DNA of 64,000 nucleotides from Neptuniibacter caesariensis (GTDB taxonomy: Bacteria > Pseudomonadota > Gammaproteobacteria > Pseudomonadales > Balneatricaceae). Location: assembly GCF_000153345.1 (NCBI RefSeq), contig NZ_CH724125.1:162486-226485 (forward strand), in the 5' to 3' direction. This document shows, piece by piece, positions 41,997 to 51,745 of the stretch (positions are counted from its first letter, which is position 1; each line of letters begins with the position of its first letter). The translations under genes and the position numbers were made by a program. Below the pieces are notes generated by a model. It saw nothing but the letters and a program-made list of their open reading frames with translations, was not told where the DNA came from and made no database searches.

Positions 41997-42644
41997 TTAG
42001 TATTCCCAGTGGTTTTTCGTGGGCTCCTTAACTCGGGTTGCTTCTGCAGCTTTGTTTAGCATCTCTTTTGTCCATTTGGACACAGGATTTGGCTGTTTCC
42101 CTGGAAAAACTTTGGTCCCATCGCCAGGCTTTAGAATCTCTACCTGACCATGCTCATTCTTGATATATACGCCTTTGCCTTCCAGCATGGTTACATCAAG
42201 CGCATCCGAAAAGATTAACCCTCCCCAAAACTCCGTACCTCTTACACCTATGGTGGCAACAGGTGTGTGGATTTCAAACTTCGGATTCTGTTGTTTGCCA
42301 ATGGAGCCTGTCAGTGTCCGGAATGCGCCCTTAAGCATTTTGAAGCTGACATCGGATGTTTCCTCATCGAATTCATACCGGGACAGCTCGAACTCTGAGT
42401 TTTCCGCCAGTGATATGGTTGTCTTATCTTTAAGCCGAAAGAGTACTTTGCTTCCAACTGGGGTTATCAATGTATCTGAAGTATAAAGAGGGGAGTTTCT
42501 TTTGATAAATAGATGTTGGCCTGAACGCTCGACTAATGGGGAGCCGAGCGTAAGGACGACTTTACCTATCTCACTGGCCGTTGCAGCACCAGTAAACAAT
42601 GAGAAAATGATAGTTAAGTAGATAAATCCTTTAGGTTTCAACAT
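41997..42644 (-). CDS. Secreted FecR-domain protein
   Basis: A 215-residue exported protein. The signal peptide (IYLTIIFSLFTGAATAS) is followed by a FecR domain: KVVLTLGSPLVERSG, SPLYTSDTLITPVGSKVLFRLKDKTTISLAENSEFEL, and FEIHTPVATIGVRGTEFWG. This form is free of the cytoplasmic and membrane parts of true FecR anti-sigma regulators and is common in secreted or surface proteins. ATG 42644 has an AGGA site eight bases upstream and is preferred to an ATG at 42665. Its stop codon overlaps the target duplication of the adjacent MITE. It follows ppsR on the same strand. Confidence 0.8.
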   Translation of the reverse strand: MLKPKGFIYLTIIFSLFTGAATASEIGKVVLTLGSPLVERSGQHLFIKRNSPLYTSDTLITPVGSKVLFRLKDKTTISLAENSEFELSRYEFDEETSDVSFKMLKGAFRTLTGSIGKQQNPKFEIHTPVATIGVRGTEFWGGLIFSDALDVTMLEGKGVYIKNEHGQVEILKPGDGTKVFPGKQPNPVSKWTKEMLNKAAEATRVKEPTKNHWEY

Positions 42645-42677
42645 GTTGTGATTCCTGGTGTCCATTTTCTTTAGAGT

Positions 42678-43496
42678 TTAGTTCATTCTGCGCTCTAGTC
42701 CGGCATGGGCCATGACTCGGGTCGAAATTTCCTCGATCGAGAAATTGGTCGTATTAATGGATGAAATATTAAGCTTCTTGAATAGTTTTTCTACTTCTCT
42801 AACTTCAAAGTCGCACTGATCAAGTGAAGCGTATCGACTATTAGGTCGGCGTTCATGACGAATGGCAGCTAATTGGAAAGGGTCAATAGTCAGGCCATAC
42901 AGTTTGTGCCTGTGTTCCTCCAGAACGGAGGGTAATTTATTGAATTCGAGATCTTCTTCGGTAAGGGGGTAATTGGCTGCACGTATACCAAACTGCATCG
43001 CCATGTAGAGACAGGTTGGCGTTTTTCCGCATCGAGATACACCGACGAGAATAATGTCAGCGTTCGCATATTGTTTGGTACGTGCACCATCATCGTTGTC
43101 TATCGCAAAATTCACCGAATCTATTCGATCTTTGTAGCGAGTACGTTCAACTATTCCGTGGGATTTACCTACCGAATAATTTGAGTCTGCACCGAGTTCA
43201 CTCTCTAATGGCTTCAAGAAACTGGAAAAAACATCGATCTTAAACGCATTAGAATTAGCGATAATCGCGCGAATATTTTCATCAACGACGGTGTCAAAGA
43301 TAAGTGGTCTTGCCTGGTCTGATTCGGCCGCTGAATTGATTTTATGAACGGCTTCATTAGCTTTATCAACACTATCAATATAGGGGAGCGTAATCTGTTC
43401 AAACTCAATAGCATCGAATTGAGCAAGAAGGCTATGTCCCAATGCTTCTGAAGTGATACCAGTACCATCCGAGATAAAAAAAGCAGTTCGTTTCAT
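42678..43496 (-). CDS. ppsR: PEP synthase regulatory kinase/pyrophosphorylase
   Basis: A 272-residue protein of the PpsR (DUF299) family, with [22 protein letters not shown] at the start and the P-loop [15 protein letters not shown] near residue 150. It phosphorylates PEP synthase with ADP to inactivate it and reverses this with phosphate. It is divergent from ppsA, its target, with a 261-base shared upstream region, the usual arrangement. Confidence 0.97.
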   Translation of the reverse strand: MKRTAFFISDGTGITSEALGHSLLAQFDAIEFEQITLPYIDSVDKANEAVHKINSAAESDQARPLIFDTVVDENIRAIIANSNAFKIDVFSSFLKPLESELGADSNYSVGKSHGIVERTRYKDRIDSVNFAIDNDDGARTKQYANADIILVGVSRCGKTPTCLYMAMQFGIRAANYPLTEEDLEFNKLPSVLEEHRHKLYGLTIDPFQLAAIRHERRPNSRYASLDQCDFEVREVEKLFKKLNISSINTTNFSIEEISTRVMAHAGLERRMN

Positions 43497-43757
43497 TTTG
43501 TTTTTACATATTCAGCCTAGAATTGTTCTGAACTATACCAGATGTGTTATCAAAAATGCCCTCAATCACTTGTGTAACTGTGAAGTTAGTACCAATGTGT
43601 TATCTATGAAATGACAATAGTAATAAAGCACTGAGATTAATTTACATGTTCACTAATTGTTTGAAAATACGGCTTTTTAGTAGGGATTTTTACTGCTGAC
43701 TGAAGTAATATCAGCGCATAACTATTATTAGCTAGAACCAGAGTAGGAGATAGTCCG

Positions 43758-46127
43758 TTGCAGAACTATGTACTGCGCCTAGATCAGGTAGGTATGAATG
43801 ATGTAGAGAGAGTCGGTGGTAAAAACGCCTCTCTTGGTGAGATGCTTCAGGAACTAACGGGCGCGAATGTTAAGGTGCCAAATGGTTTCGCCACTACAGC
43901 TGATGCATATCGTGATTTTTTGGCGCATGGCGGTCTTGAAGAGAAAATCAACGCTAAGCTTCATGAGCTGGATACTAACGATATACAGGCATTAACAGAT
44001 GCGGGTAAAACCATTCGTAACTGGGTAATGGAAGCTGATTTTCAACCTGAGCTAGATGCAGCCATAGAGACCTACTGGGCTGAGATTTCTGCGGATAATG
44101 CGAACCTTGCTGTCGCGGTTCGCTCTTCTGCAACAGCAGAAGATCTGCCAGATGCATCATTCGCAGGCCAGCAGGAAACATTTCTGAATGTTCGTGGTCT
44201 GGCTAATGTTAAGCATGCGATCAAAGAAGTGTTCGCTTCTTTATATAATGACCGGGCCATTTCGTATCGCGTTCACCATGGCTTTGAACATAGTGAAGTC
44301 GCGTTGTCTGCTGGTATTCAGCGAATGGTTCGTAGTGAGACAGGTTCTTCTGGTGTCATGTTTACGCTAGATACCGAGTCTGGTTTTAACCATGTCGTAT
44401 TTATTACTTCTGCGTATGGTTTAGGTGAAACGGTAGTACAGGGTGCGGTTAACCCTGATGAGTTTTACGTGTACAAACCTACATTAAAGATGAACGCGCC
44501 TGCGATTATTCGTAAGACCCTGGGTTCAAAGGCAATCAAGATGGTCTATTCAGAGCCTGGCTCTGAAAACCCCGTCGCTACGGTTGATGTGGATATGGCC
44601 CAGCGAAACGAATTTTCGATTAATGATGATGACGTCCAGCAGCTAGCCAGAATAGCCCTTGAGATTGAAGCCCATTATGGGCGCCCTATGGATATTGAGT
44701 GGGCTAAAGACGGTGATACCGGCGAGTTGTTTGTTGTGCAGGCACGTCCTGAAACCGTTAAGAGTCGTAGCAACCAGGCGGTTATTGAGCGCTATCTGCT
44801 GAAAGAAACCAGTGAGGTGCTGGTCGAAGGGCGCTCTATTGGTCATAAAATTGGTTCTGGCCATGTGCGAATTGTCCACGATCTTAGTGAGATGGAAACG
44901 GTTCAGCCGGGCGAAGTGCTAGTCACAGACATGACGGATCCGGACTGGGAGCCAGTTATGAAACGCGCGTCAGCGATCGTGACCAATCGTGGCGGACGTA
45001 CTTGCCATGCGGCTATTATTGCCCGCGAGCTGGGTATTCCTGCCATTGTCGGTTGTGGTGACGCAACAGAGCAGTTCGTTAATGGGCAGTTGGTCACTGT
45101 ATCCTGTGCGGAAGGCGATACGGGCAGAGTTTACGCAGGTAAGCTGGATTATGAGCATCAGTCTAATAGTGTTGAGCAGATGCCTGATCTACCGTTTGAG
45201 ATCATGATGAACGTGGGTAATCCGGATCGTGCTTTTGATTTCCAGGCACTCCCTAATGCGGGTGTTGGTCTGGCTCGACTTGAGTTCATTATTAACCGCA
45301 TGATCGGCGTCCATCCTAAAGCATTGCTGAACTTTGATACTCAGCCTCCTGCGCTTCAGCAAACCATTTCTCGTAGAATTGCAGGTTATGACAGCCCTGT
45401 AGATTTCTATGTTGATCGCCTGGTTGAGGGTATCTCTACGTTAGCAGCAGCTTTCTATCCGAAGAAAGTGATCGTGCGTATGTCGGATTTTAAATCGAAT
45501 GAGTATGGTCACCTTATCGGGGGTGAGAGCTTTGAGCCTAGCGAAGAAAATCCTATGTTGGGTTTCCGTGGAGCAGCTCGTTACATCTCCGAGAGCTTCC
45601 GCGATTGCTTTGAGCTCGAGTGTCGGGCATTGAAGCGTGTTCGCGATGAGATGATGCTGACAAACGTTGAAGTGATGATTCCATTTGTACGTACACCAGG
45701 TGAAGCTAAACAGGTCGTTGATCTGCTGGCTCAGAATGGTTTAAAGCGTGGCGAGAATGGCCTTCGAGTCATTATGATGTGCGAAATCCCTTCAAACGCG
45801 TTGTTGGCTGATGAGTTTCTTGAGCATTTCGATGGATTCTCAATTGGTTCAAATGACCTTACTCAGCTCACGTTGGGCCTGGATCGTGATTCCGGTGTTA
45901 TTGCACACCTTTTTGATGAGCGAAACGAAGCGGTTAAGAAGCTGCTTTCCATGGCTATCAATGCGTGTAAGAAGCAGGGCAAATACATCGGTATTTGTGG
46001 TCAGGGGCCTTCTGATCATCCTGACCTTGCTCGTTGGTTGATGGAGCAGGGAATCAGTACTGTCTCGTTAAATCCGGACTCTGTACTGGATACTTGGTTC
46101 TTCCTCGCAAACAATGACGAAGAATAA
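43758..46127 (+). CDS. ppsA: Phosphoenolpyruvate synthase
   Basis: A 789-residue enzyme that makes PEP from pyruvate and ATP for gluconeogenesis. It has the N-terminal ATP-grasp domain ([35 protein letters not shown]), the central swivelling domain with the phosphohistidine [14 protein letters not shown] (His near residue 415), and the C-terminal TIM barrel with GFRGAARY and GQGPSDHPD. The start is TTG 43758 with AGGAGA seven bases upstream. It is divergent from ppsR and followed by a strong terminator. Confidence 0.97.
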   Translation: MQNYVLRLDQVGMNDVERVGGKNASLGEMLQELTGANVKVPNGFATTADAYRDFLAHGGLEEKINAKLHELDTNDIQALTDAGKTIRNWVMEADFQPELDAAIETYWAEISADNANLAVAVRSSATAEDLPDASFAGQQETFLNVRGLANVKHAIKEVFASLYNDRAISYRVHHGFEHSEVALSAGIQRMVRSETGSSGVMFTLDTESGFNHVVFITSAYGLGETVVQGAVNPDEFYVYKPTLKMNAPAIIRKTLGSKAIKMVYSEPGSENPVATVDVDMAQRNEFSINDDDVQQLARIALEIEAHYGRPMDIEWAKDGDTGELFVVQARPETVKSRSNQAVIERYLLKETSEVLVEGRSIGHKIGSGHVRIVHDLSEMETVQPGEVLVTDMTDPDWEPVMKRASAIVTNRGGRTCHAAIIARELGIPAIVGCGDATEQFVNGQLVTVSCAEGDTGRVYAGKLDYEHQSNSVEQMPDLPFEIMMNVGNPDRAFDFQALPNAGVGLARLEFIINRMIGVHPKALLNFDTQPPALQQTISRRIAGYDSPVDFYVDRLVEGISTLAAAFYPKKVIVRMSDFKSNEYGHLIGGESFEPSEENPMLGFRGAARYISESFRDCFELECRALKRVRDEMMLTNVEVMIPFVRTPGEAKQVVDLLAQNGLKRGENGLRVIMMCEIPSNALLADEFLEHFDGFSIGSNDLTQLTLGLDRDSGVIAHLFDERNEAVKKLLSMAINACKKQGKYIGICGQGPSDHPDLARWLMEQGISTVSLNPDSVLDTWFFLANNDEE

Positions 46128-46132
46128 ATAAG

Positions 46133-46158
46133 AAAGCAGCCGAAAGGCTGCTTTTTTT
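46133..46158 (+). terminator. Rho-independent terminator after ppsA
   Basis: AAAGCAGCC, a GAAA loop and GGCTGCTTT (46133-46154) with a T-run, six bases past the ppsA stop codon. The GAAA tetraloop is favourable. Confidence 0.95.
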
Positions 46159-46176
46159 ATCGGCTTAAATGTTTAT

Positions 46177-46803
46177 TTAATCCGCCCTGGGCTTCGAGGT
46201 CATCATGATAATTGTCCCTGTCATAAGACCTAGCAGATGGGCTGGATAGAATAGCTCCCACCCCTGGTTAGCAAATACGTTTGACGCTGTGGCTATCTCA
46301 AGCAAGGTTTTACCTATCACGATGAGCAAGGGGATCCAACCCTTAAGCCCTCGGTTATCCGTTAGCCATATCCAACAGGCGATCACTAGATAGGCATATA
46401 AAATACCTGATATCCCGCTGTACTTTTCTATGGAGGTGAGTGGAGATATTAAGAAAATGCTTAGGGTCGTAACAGATAGCAATAATGTGGGAACTACAAG
46501 ATTGCTTCTTTTTGATTCTACATACCAGGCGCAAGCGCTAAACCCGACCAGATCCCAGAAGGCATGATCGAAGGAGCTATGAACGAAATGCCCTGTGGCT
46601 AAGCGCCAAATTTCGTATTCTTCTGTAATTGCGTAGTAGTCAAAACAAAGCAGGTCGACAATAAATACAGATGGGAGTAGCTGAACAAAGCTGCATAGCA
46701 GCAGAATGCTTAATGTTATTGGTGCTACTCGTAACGCTGAGTTATCGACACAGTCGCCTCCAGGGGCGACTGTGCTTTTTGCTGTGTAGAGCTGCATAAT
46801 CAT
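46177..46803 (-). CDS. rrtA: Rhombosortase (rhomboid-type sorting protease)
   Basis: A 208-residue membrane protein of the rhombosortase branch of rhomboids. Landmarks are GHFVHSSFDHAFWDLVGF (His-rich first motif), YSGISGILYA with the catalytic Ser, and the catalytic His in FYPAHLLGLMTG. Rhombosortases process proteins with a C-terminal GlyGly-CTERM signal for export to the surface. The gene directly upstream (7 bases) encodes such a protein, so they form a sorting pair. The start may be ATG 46803 or ATG 46797. Confidence 0.85.
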   Translation of the reverse strand: MIMQLYTAKSTVAPGGDCVDNSALRVAPITLSILLLCSFVQLLPSVFIVDLLCFDYYAITEEYEIWRLATGHFVHSSFDHAFWDLVGFSACAWYVESKRSNLVVPTLLLSVTTLSIFLISPLTSIEKYSGISGILYAYLVIACWIWLTDNRGLKGWIPLLIVIGKTLLEIATASNVFANQGWELFYPAHLLGLMTGTIIMMTSKPRAD

Positions 46804-46810
46804 TTACACC

Positions 46811-48934
46811 TTAGCTTTTAAATCTTCTTATCTGCATTAAGGCGATGGATGCAGCAATTAAAATGACAAGCCATGGAGAAACTGCACCTCCACCAGAGCC
46901 TGATCGAGATGGAGTAACCGTTGCTCGTTGCTGGCTTTGATTGGGTTGGCTAGCATTCTGCTGTTTAAACATGGGCTGCTGTTTATCTACCCTATGCTGT
47001 TCAGCTGTAACAGGTTTACTCGCGCGGGTTTCTCTCGCTTTCTGTTCTTTCGCTACACGCTTCTGGTTATTTCGTTCAATGTTTAAAGATTTGAAAACTT
47101 CATCTCTGACAACTACCATCGATGTGTAGTCAGTGACTAATCCGTATTCTACAGCGGTATCTACGATGGCCTGTTCGGTGTCCTTATCAGAGCCTAAATA
47201 ATCCATTTCAGCCTGAAGCTCTTCGATTGCGGCAAAGGCCCATAGTCTTTCCAATTCTGGGTGATCAGTCGATGTATCAGGCAATTGAAAGCGTGTGGTA
47301 TAGGTTTTCTTTTCACCGTTGATTGATCCAGTCAAACGTATCTCAGCTTCACCGGGCTTATAGTAATGCCCAAAAAGAGTCAGTTGTTGGCCATGGTAGA
47401 GTGTATTGGCCAACCGAGGCTTAACCATGTCTTTACTTCTTACGCCAACGACTTCTACCTCTATGTCACGCATAGCTGCATGAGTCATCTTTCCTTGAGC
47501 TAACATTAACTGCCCGACGATATCATCTGAGTTTGATATCGACATTGCGAATCCGTTGGAGACGCGCGTCATCTCTTCAAGTAACGGTCGATTAGCACTG
47601 TTGCCCATGATAAACGTAAACAATCGAACATCTTTTTGTTCTAGCAGGTTAAGAAATTTTGATTTGTGTGTTGTACCCACATTGGCGACGCCATCGGTTA
47701 CAAGCACTATGGCTGTACTTCTATCAGAATCCAGTTGGTTAATTCCCGTTTGTAATCCTGCATACAGGTTTGTGCCCTGTCCTGGCTGGATCTGATCTAG
47801 TTGATTTAAGGTGTTTTCAACCGTTGTTTTATCAGCAGGTAGATATCCTTGTGTGAAGCTTCGGGCCTGGTTGTTAAACAGAACGATTCTGAAACGGTCG
47901 TTTGGCGATAAGTTACTGAGTCCTTCGCGAACCCCTTCAACAAGGGCTGCAAATTTACCTTTCATTGACCCTGAAATATCAAGGACAAAAACCCAATCAC
48001 GTCCTTGATTAAATGCTGGGAGATCCGTTCCAGGTGTCAGTGTGAGCTTATAAGTGCCTTTATTATTGCCAGATTCTTTATAAGCTAGCATATCAACACT
48101 GGCGGGAAGATTTGGCTGATGACGCCAATACATCAAGATATCCTGGTCAAGTGTTGTGGCGGGCCCTGAGAGGCTATCTGTATTGATAGGTTGCCCTTCT
48201 TCATCAGTGGAAGAGGCAGCTGCAGTATTTGCAAGGTTAGCGGTCCATTCGTGATTGCTGAGTTGTTGCAGGCTAGCGTTCGGATGTTTCGGTAATCTTA
48301 AGCCATCAACTGGGTAGCTTGTTCTAAGTTTGACGTCGAAAGTGAATTTTTCCTCAACGATTTCATTACGATTCCAGAAACTTAGTTTTTGTTCATCGAC
48401 GCCGCCATCCTCTAAGGGGTATACATAACGACCAATGCCGGTATCAGTCTGAGTATTCTGTAGATAGACCAGCTTAATTTTCACGTCCTGGTTTGCTTTA
48501 ACCGGAAATACGGAAATATCGAAGGTTTTATAGCTGTCTTTTTCAACGATTGCTGCTTCGCGGCCTTGTTGTTTTTCTTGTTCATATATTTCTCGGGCGC
48601 GTTGTTTCTCAATAACTTCACCTGTGACGGGTTGCCCGTCTATCCAATAACTAAATTCGCCTACCGCAGCTTTTTCAGGAACCGGAAATGAGTAAATTGC
48701 TTCGAGATCGTTTCCATTAGGATTGTGAAAAATCTGTTCGATTGTCGTGGTCGCGTACATATCTTCGATAACGACATCTACGTGGTGTTCTTTTATTTTG
48801 AGGTCAGCATAAGTGGCATTACTTGGTTTAAGTAAACCAGCTGACTCAGCCAGCGGTGAGATTAATAGCGAACTGCTTAAGGCTATCGCACTAAAAAGGG
48901 GAGTGAGTTTAAATTTGCTTGCCTGGTTCTTCAT
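46811..48934 (-). CDS. VIT/VWA-domain protein with GlyGly-CTERM signal
   Basis: A 707-residue exported protein. A signal peptide ([23 protein letters not shown]) is followed by a VIT domain (VIEDMYATTTIEQIFHNPNGNDLEAIYSFPVP), a VWA domain with the metal-binding DISGSM near residue 325, and a C-terminal linker rich in Gln/Ser. It ends with SGSGGG, a hydrophobic helix and a basic RRFKS tail, a GlyGly-CTERM signal. Its VIT-VWA layout resembles the marine proteobacterial sortase target family, which normally goes with a sortase; here the neighbour is a rhombosortase. ATG 48934 has GAGGACAC upstream and is preferred to ATG 48985. Confidence 0.85.
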   Translation of the reverse strand: MKNQASKFKLTPLFSAIALSSSLLISPLAESAGLLKPSNATYADLKIKEHHVDVVIEDMYATTTIEQIFHNPNGNDLEAIYSFPVPEKAAVGEFSYWIDGQPVTGEVIEKQRAREIYEQEKQQGREAAIVEKDSYKTFDISVFPVKANQDVKIKLVYLQNTQTDTGIGRYVYPLEDGGVDEQKLSFWNRNEIVEEKFTFDVKLRTSYPVDGLRLPKHPNASLQQLSNHEWTANLANTAAASSTDEEGQPINTDSLSGPATTLDQDILMYWRHQPNLPASVDMLAYKESGNNKGTYKLTLTPGTDLPAFNQGRDWVFVLDISGSMKGKFAALVEGVREGLSNLSPNDRFRIVLFNNQARSFTQGYLPADKTTVENTLNQLDQIQPGQGTNLYAGLQTGINQLDSDRSTAIVLVTDGVANVGTTHKSKFLNLLEQKDVRLFTFIMGNSANRPLLEEMTRVSNGFAMSISNSDDIVGQLMLAQGKMTHAAMRDIEVEVVGVRSKDMVKPRLANTLYHGQQLTLFGHYYKPGEAEIRLTGSINGEKKTYTTRFQLPDTSTDHPELERLWAFAAIEELQAEMDYLGSDKDTEQAIVDTAVEYGLVTDYTSMVVVRDEVFKSLNIERNNQKRVAKEQKARETRASKPVTAEQHRVDKQQPMFKQQNASQPNQSQQRATVTPSRSGSGGGAVSPWLVILIAASIALMQIRRFKS

Positions 48935-49132
48935 CGGTGTGTCCTCGTTTAGTCGTGAGGCCAGCATGACCTGATGAGTCTGCATGTGATACTAAGTCGA
49001 TTTAAGGCGCACTTATTTAGGCTTTCGGTATTGAAATTCGATACCAAAAGGGTTTTGGCTAACTGGTCTGTTAATTGCTTAATACAAGATTCAGGAATAG
49101 AAAACGATTTCAGACCATGATGGGGTAGGGAT

Positions 49133-49831
49133 ATGTACAGCACCGATATTCGGGGTGTCAGCACAACATCAGCTGTAAGTAATGTGGCTGGGCTGGGTGA
49201 AACCCTTAGGGAAAAAGAGGAAAGTATTGGCCGCTGGGTGGCAAACACAGGTTCCGGGCATATTTCGGAAAAAGCCAGGCAGCTGAATGAATCTGAATCA
49301 GTCTATCGAATGGCCACTGGCGGCGGTGAAAAGGATATCGATCTGGATACCTATTTCTCACCAGATGCTCCAAGGTCTAATGATCTGTTTGATATAGATA
49401 GCCTGTTATTGCCTAGCAGTCAGAATGTGGCAGCTATTCAGGAACACATCAACAAAAAAATGCCATCGTTTCTTGCTCAGAACAATATTCCAGAGGCCCC
49501 GGAATTCATAAGATATGATGGCCATGGGAAGATGGTCCTTCCTGAAGACTACGCCTATGCTGATCAATTCAGGGAAGCCATTGAGAGTGATCCTGGTTTG
49601 GGCAAAGCTTTGAGCACGGTTAATGCACTGGCATCACATTTAGCGGCTTTGAAAGAGTTGGAACCATTCAATCAGGAGATGGAGGCAGCTGAATCACAAG
49701 CACAGATAAAGGCGATTATTGAGAAATACAGCCACCTGCTTTCTGATAACAGAAGTTATCCTGAGATACAGCTCTCTTTTAATGACAAAGGTCAGTTATC
49801 AGTGAAGGCTGATGGTAGTGCGCTAGTTTAA
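49133..49831 (+). CDS. Hypothetical soluble protein
   Basis: A 232-residue protein with no signal peptide, membrane segment or motif that I recognise. It is acidic and helical in its C-terminal half, with the N-terminal part rich in Ser/Thr/Gly. A GGGTAGGG ribosome site is just upstream of ATG 49133, and the frame is open with codon use like the neighbours, so it is likely real. It stands alone, divergent from the VIT/VWA gene and convergent with an XRE-type regulator (2 bases between stops). Confidence 0.65.
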   Translation: MYSTDIRGVSTTSAVSNVAGLGETLREKEESIGRWVANTGSGHISEKARQLNESESVYRMATGGGEKDIDLDTYFSPDAPRSNDLFDIDSLLLPSSQNVAAIQEHINKKMPSFLAQNNIPEAPEFIRYDGHGKMVLPEDYAYADQFREAIESDPGLGKALSTVNALASHLAALKELEPFNQEMEAAESQAQIKAIIEKYSHLLSDNRSYPEIQLSFNDKGQLSVKADGSALV

Positions 49832-49833
49832 CG

Positions 49834-50565
49834 CTATTTAAGGATTTTTTTGAACAGTGAGTACTGCCACTGGCGTATAGCAAGAACCATGGTAGTACCA
49901 CTTTTTTTGTCATTAGGTGCAGAATGATCTTCCTGCATGAGCTCATTAAATTCCGCTGCTAAGCGCTGCATTTTTTTCTGTATCCGGGCATTCGAAGCAT
50001 CGGTCAGAATTGCGTTACTAACAATGAGCTTTTCGTTGGCTTTATCAAAGCGGGAGCTGAAGAAATCCTGCTCGACCTTTTCCTGGAAAAACTGCTGGAT
50101 TGGGCCGTTCGGTAGCCAATGAAAATTTGGTGCGACCAATAGTTTTACCCGATTGCCCGGAAGGAGGTCGATAATTTTGAGGCGATCGAGTTTAGCTAGT
50201 TTTTGAATGCATTCTGGTTCTTGGATGTCATAGGCATTTTGTATGTCATCAAATGTCATGCCGCTGATCACACTGACCGTGATCAGGAGTAGAATCAGAT
50301 CTCCTGCAATCTCTTTCTCTTGGTCACGGGTTAATTGAGTTAGATGCCGTTGATCTTTATTCATCTTCTGCACAAGTTCAGAGAGTTCTAAATTCAACAT
50401 GTCACAGATGGTTTCCAGGCGCTGCAGGGTAAAGTTTTTTTCTGCGAAAAGTCGTTTGACCGAGGCTTCACTTAATTCGAGAACTTCCGCTACATCGATG
50501 TAGGTCTTTCCTTGCGCTTTCAGCTCGCGTTTTAGTGTATCAATGAGTGGGCCTACCTGAGCCAT
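49834..50565 (-). CDS. XRE-type helix-turn-helix regulator
   Basis: A 243-residue protein. Residues 5-65 are an XRE/Cro-type DNA-binding domain (KTYIDVAEVLELSEASVKRLFAEKNFTLQRLETICDML). The remaining 175 residues are a helical effector or dimerisation domain without recognised motifs, ending in a basic tail. Target and signal are unknown. It is separated from the LysR gene downstream on the genome by about 96 bases. Confidence 0.8.
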   Translation of the reverse strand: MAQVGPLIDTLKRELKAQGKTYIDVAEVLELSEASVKRLFAEKNFTLQRLETICDMLNLELSELVQKMNKDQRHLTQLTRDQEKEIAGDLILLLITVSVISGMTFDDIQNAYDIQEPECIQKLAKLDRLKIIDLLPGNRVKLLVAPNFHWLPNGPIQQFFQEKVEQDFFSSRFDKANEKLIVSNAILTDASNARIQKKMQRLAAEFNELMQEDHSAPNDKKSGTTMVLAIRQWQYSLFKKILK

Positions 50566-50661
50566 GACCTGTCCTTTGTTTTAGTCCAATTGTTCTTGTT
50601 AAGGCATGTTACAACGCAGCTATCAATCCTCGCAATTATCCCGAGGAGCCTAATTATTTGA

Positions 50662-51600
50662 TTAGTCTTCGGTTCTAACAAATTGTGGTAAGTTAGTAGC
50701 AGAGAAGTGTTCATTGATCATTTGCAGTAATGATTCTGCTGCGGGGCTTAATGAACGTCCTTTACGGCTGATGATGCAGATCTCTCTGAATAATGCGGGT
50801 TCATCAAGCGGTATGAAATGCAGTTCATCAAACGAGCGTGTGCTGGCTGCTAGCGACGGCAACAGTGAAATCCCCAGGCCTGTTTTGATGAGCTCAGCTA
50901 GTCCCGCAGGCGTCGAAACTTCGATACCTGCCCCCTGAAGCTGGAGGTCCAGATCGTTTTCCTTTTCAAGTTTTCTAAGCTGAGAGCGGGTCCCGGTATC
51001 TTCAGTCAGATGAAGTTGGGGTAAACTGCTTATTTCATCCCATCTAATGATCGCTTTTTCGGCTAAGTGATGGCCGGAAGGAACAACAACACCGTATCTG
51101 TCTTTTAGAACAGGCGTGTAGCTCAGCTCTGGTTGATTAGAGTGATTGCCACCTAATCCGAAATCTACTTCATTTTCTAATACTCTTTGTTCGATTCCAC
51201 TGGCGTTATCATCTCTCAGATAGATACCGATTTTTGGCGAATCTAAGTGATAAGCCTTAATAATAGGCGGGAGAACTCTACTGATCATTGAAGGTGAAGC
51301 CGCGACACCTATCTGTCCCTGTTGCTGTGTTGCTGTAGCATGGAGGTCATTAAACGCGGTATCGAAATCTGAAATCAGCTTTTCAGCTACAGGAAGAAAG
51401 GTTTCTCCTTCGCCAGTCAGTAGTACTCGGCGAGTCGTTCTATCAAGTAGCTTTAAGCATGCCTGATCTTCCAGCTGTTTAATCGTGGCTGTTAGAGTCG
51501 ATTGTGTCAGGTGGAGATTTTCTGCTGCACGAGTAAAGCTTCCGCAGGATGCGATCTCAACAAAGGCGCGTAGATGTCGAATCGATATATTATTCGTCAT
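50662..51600 (-). CDS. LysR-family transcriptional regulator
   Basis: A 312-residue LysR-type regulator. The N-terminal winged helix-turn-helix is ISIRHLRAFVEIASCGSFTRAAENLHLTQSTLTATIKQLE, followed by a co-inducer-binding domain of two lobes. ATG 51600 is preferred to TTG 51606. It is divergent from the large FAD/Fe-S dehydrogenase gene, and a TTTATC-N8-GATAAA dyad in the shared 145-base region is a plausible operator, so it probably controls that gene. The ligand may be a hydroxyacid. Confidence 0.9.
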   Translation of the reverse strand: MTNNISIRHLRAFVEIASCGSFTRAAENLHLTQSTLTATIKQLEDQACLKLLDRTTRRVLLTGEGETFLPVAEKLISDFDTAFNDLHATATQQQGQIGVAASPSMISRVLPPIIKAYHLDSPKIGIYLRDDNASGIEQRVLENEVDFGLGGNHSNQPELSYTPVLKDRYGVVVPSGHHLAEKAIIRWDEISSLPQLHLTEDTGTRSQLRKLEKENDLDLQLQGAGIEVSTPAGLAELIKTGLGISLLPSLAASTRSFDELHFIPLDEPALFREICIISRKGRSLSPAAESLLQMINEHFSATNLPQFVRTED

Positions 51601-51620
51601 TATCAATTAATCTATTGAAT

Positions 51621-51640
51621 TTTATCGTTTGATTGATAAA
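51621..51640. promoter_or_regulatory. Candidate LysR-type operator
   Basis: TTTATC (51621-51626) and GATAAA (51635-51640) form a perfect dyad with an 8-base spacer, between the LysR gene and the dehydrogenase gene. The size and position suit a LysR-family recognition site. Confidence 0.5.
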
Positions 51641-51745
51641 TGATAATTCTGCATTATTGCGCCCAATATCACAAATTGAGCATCTGGCCGCATAAGAACA
51701 ATTGAGCACTGTTCTTGAAATACGGTCATTTATAGAGGCAGTATT

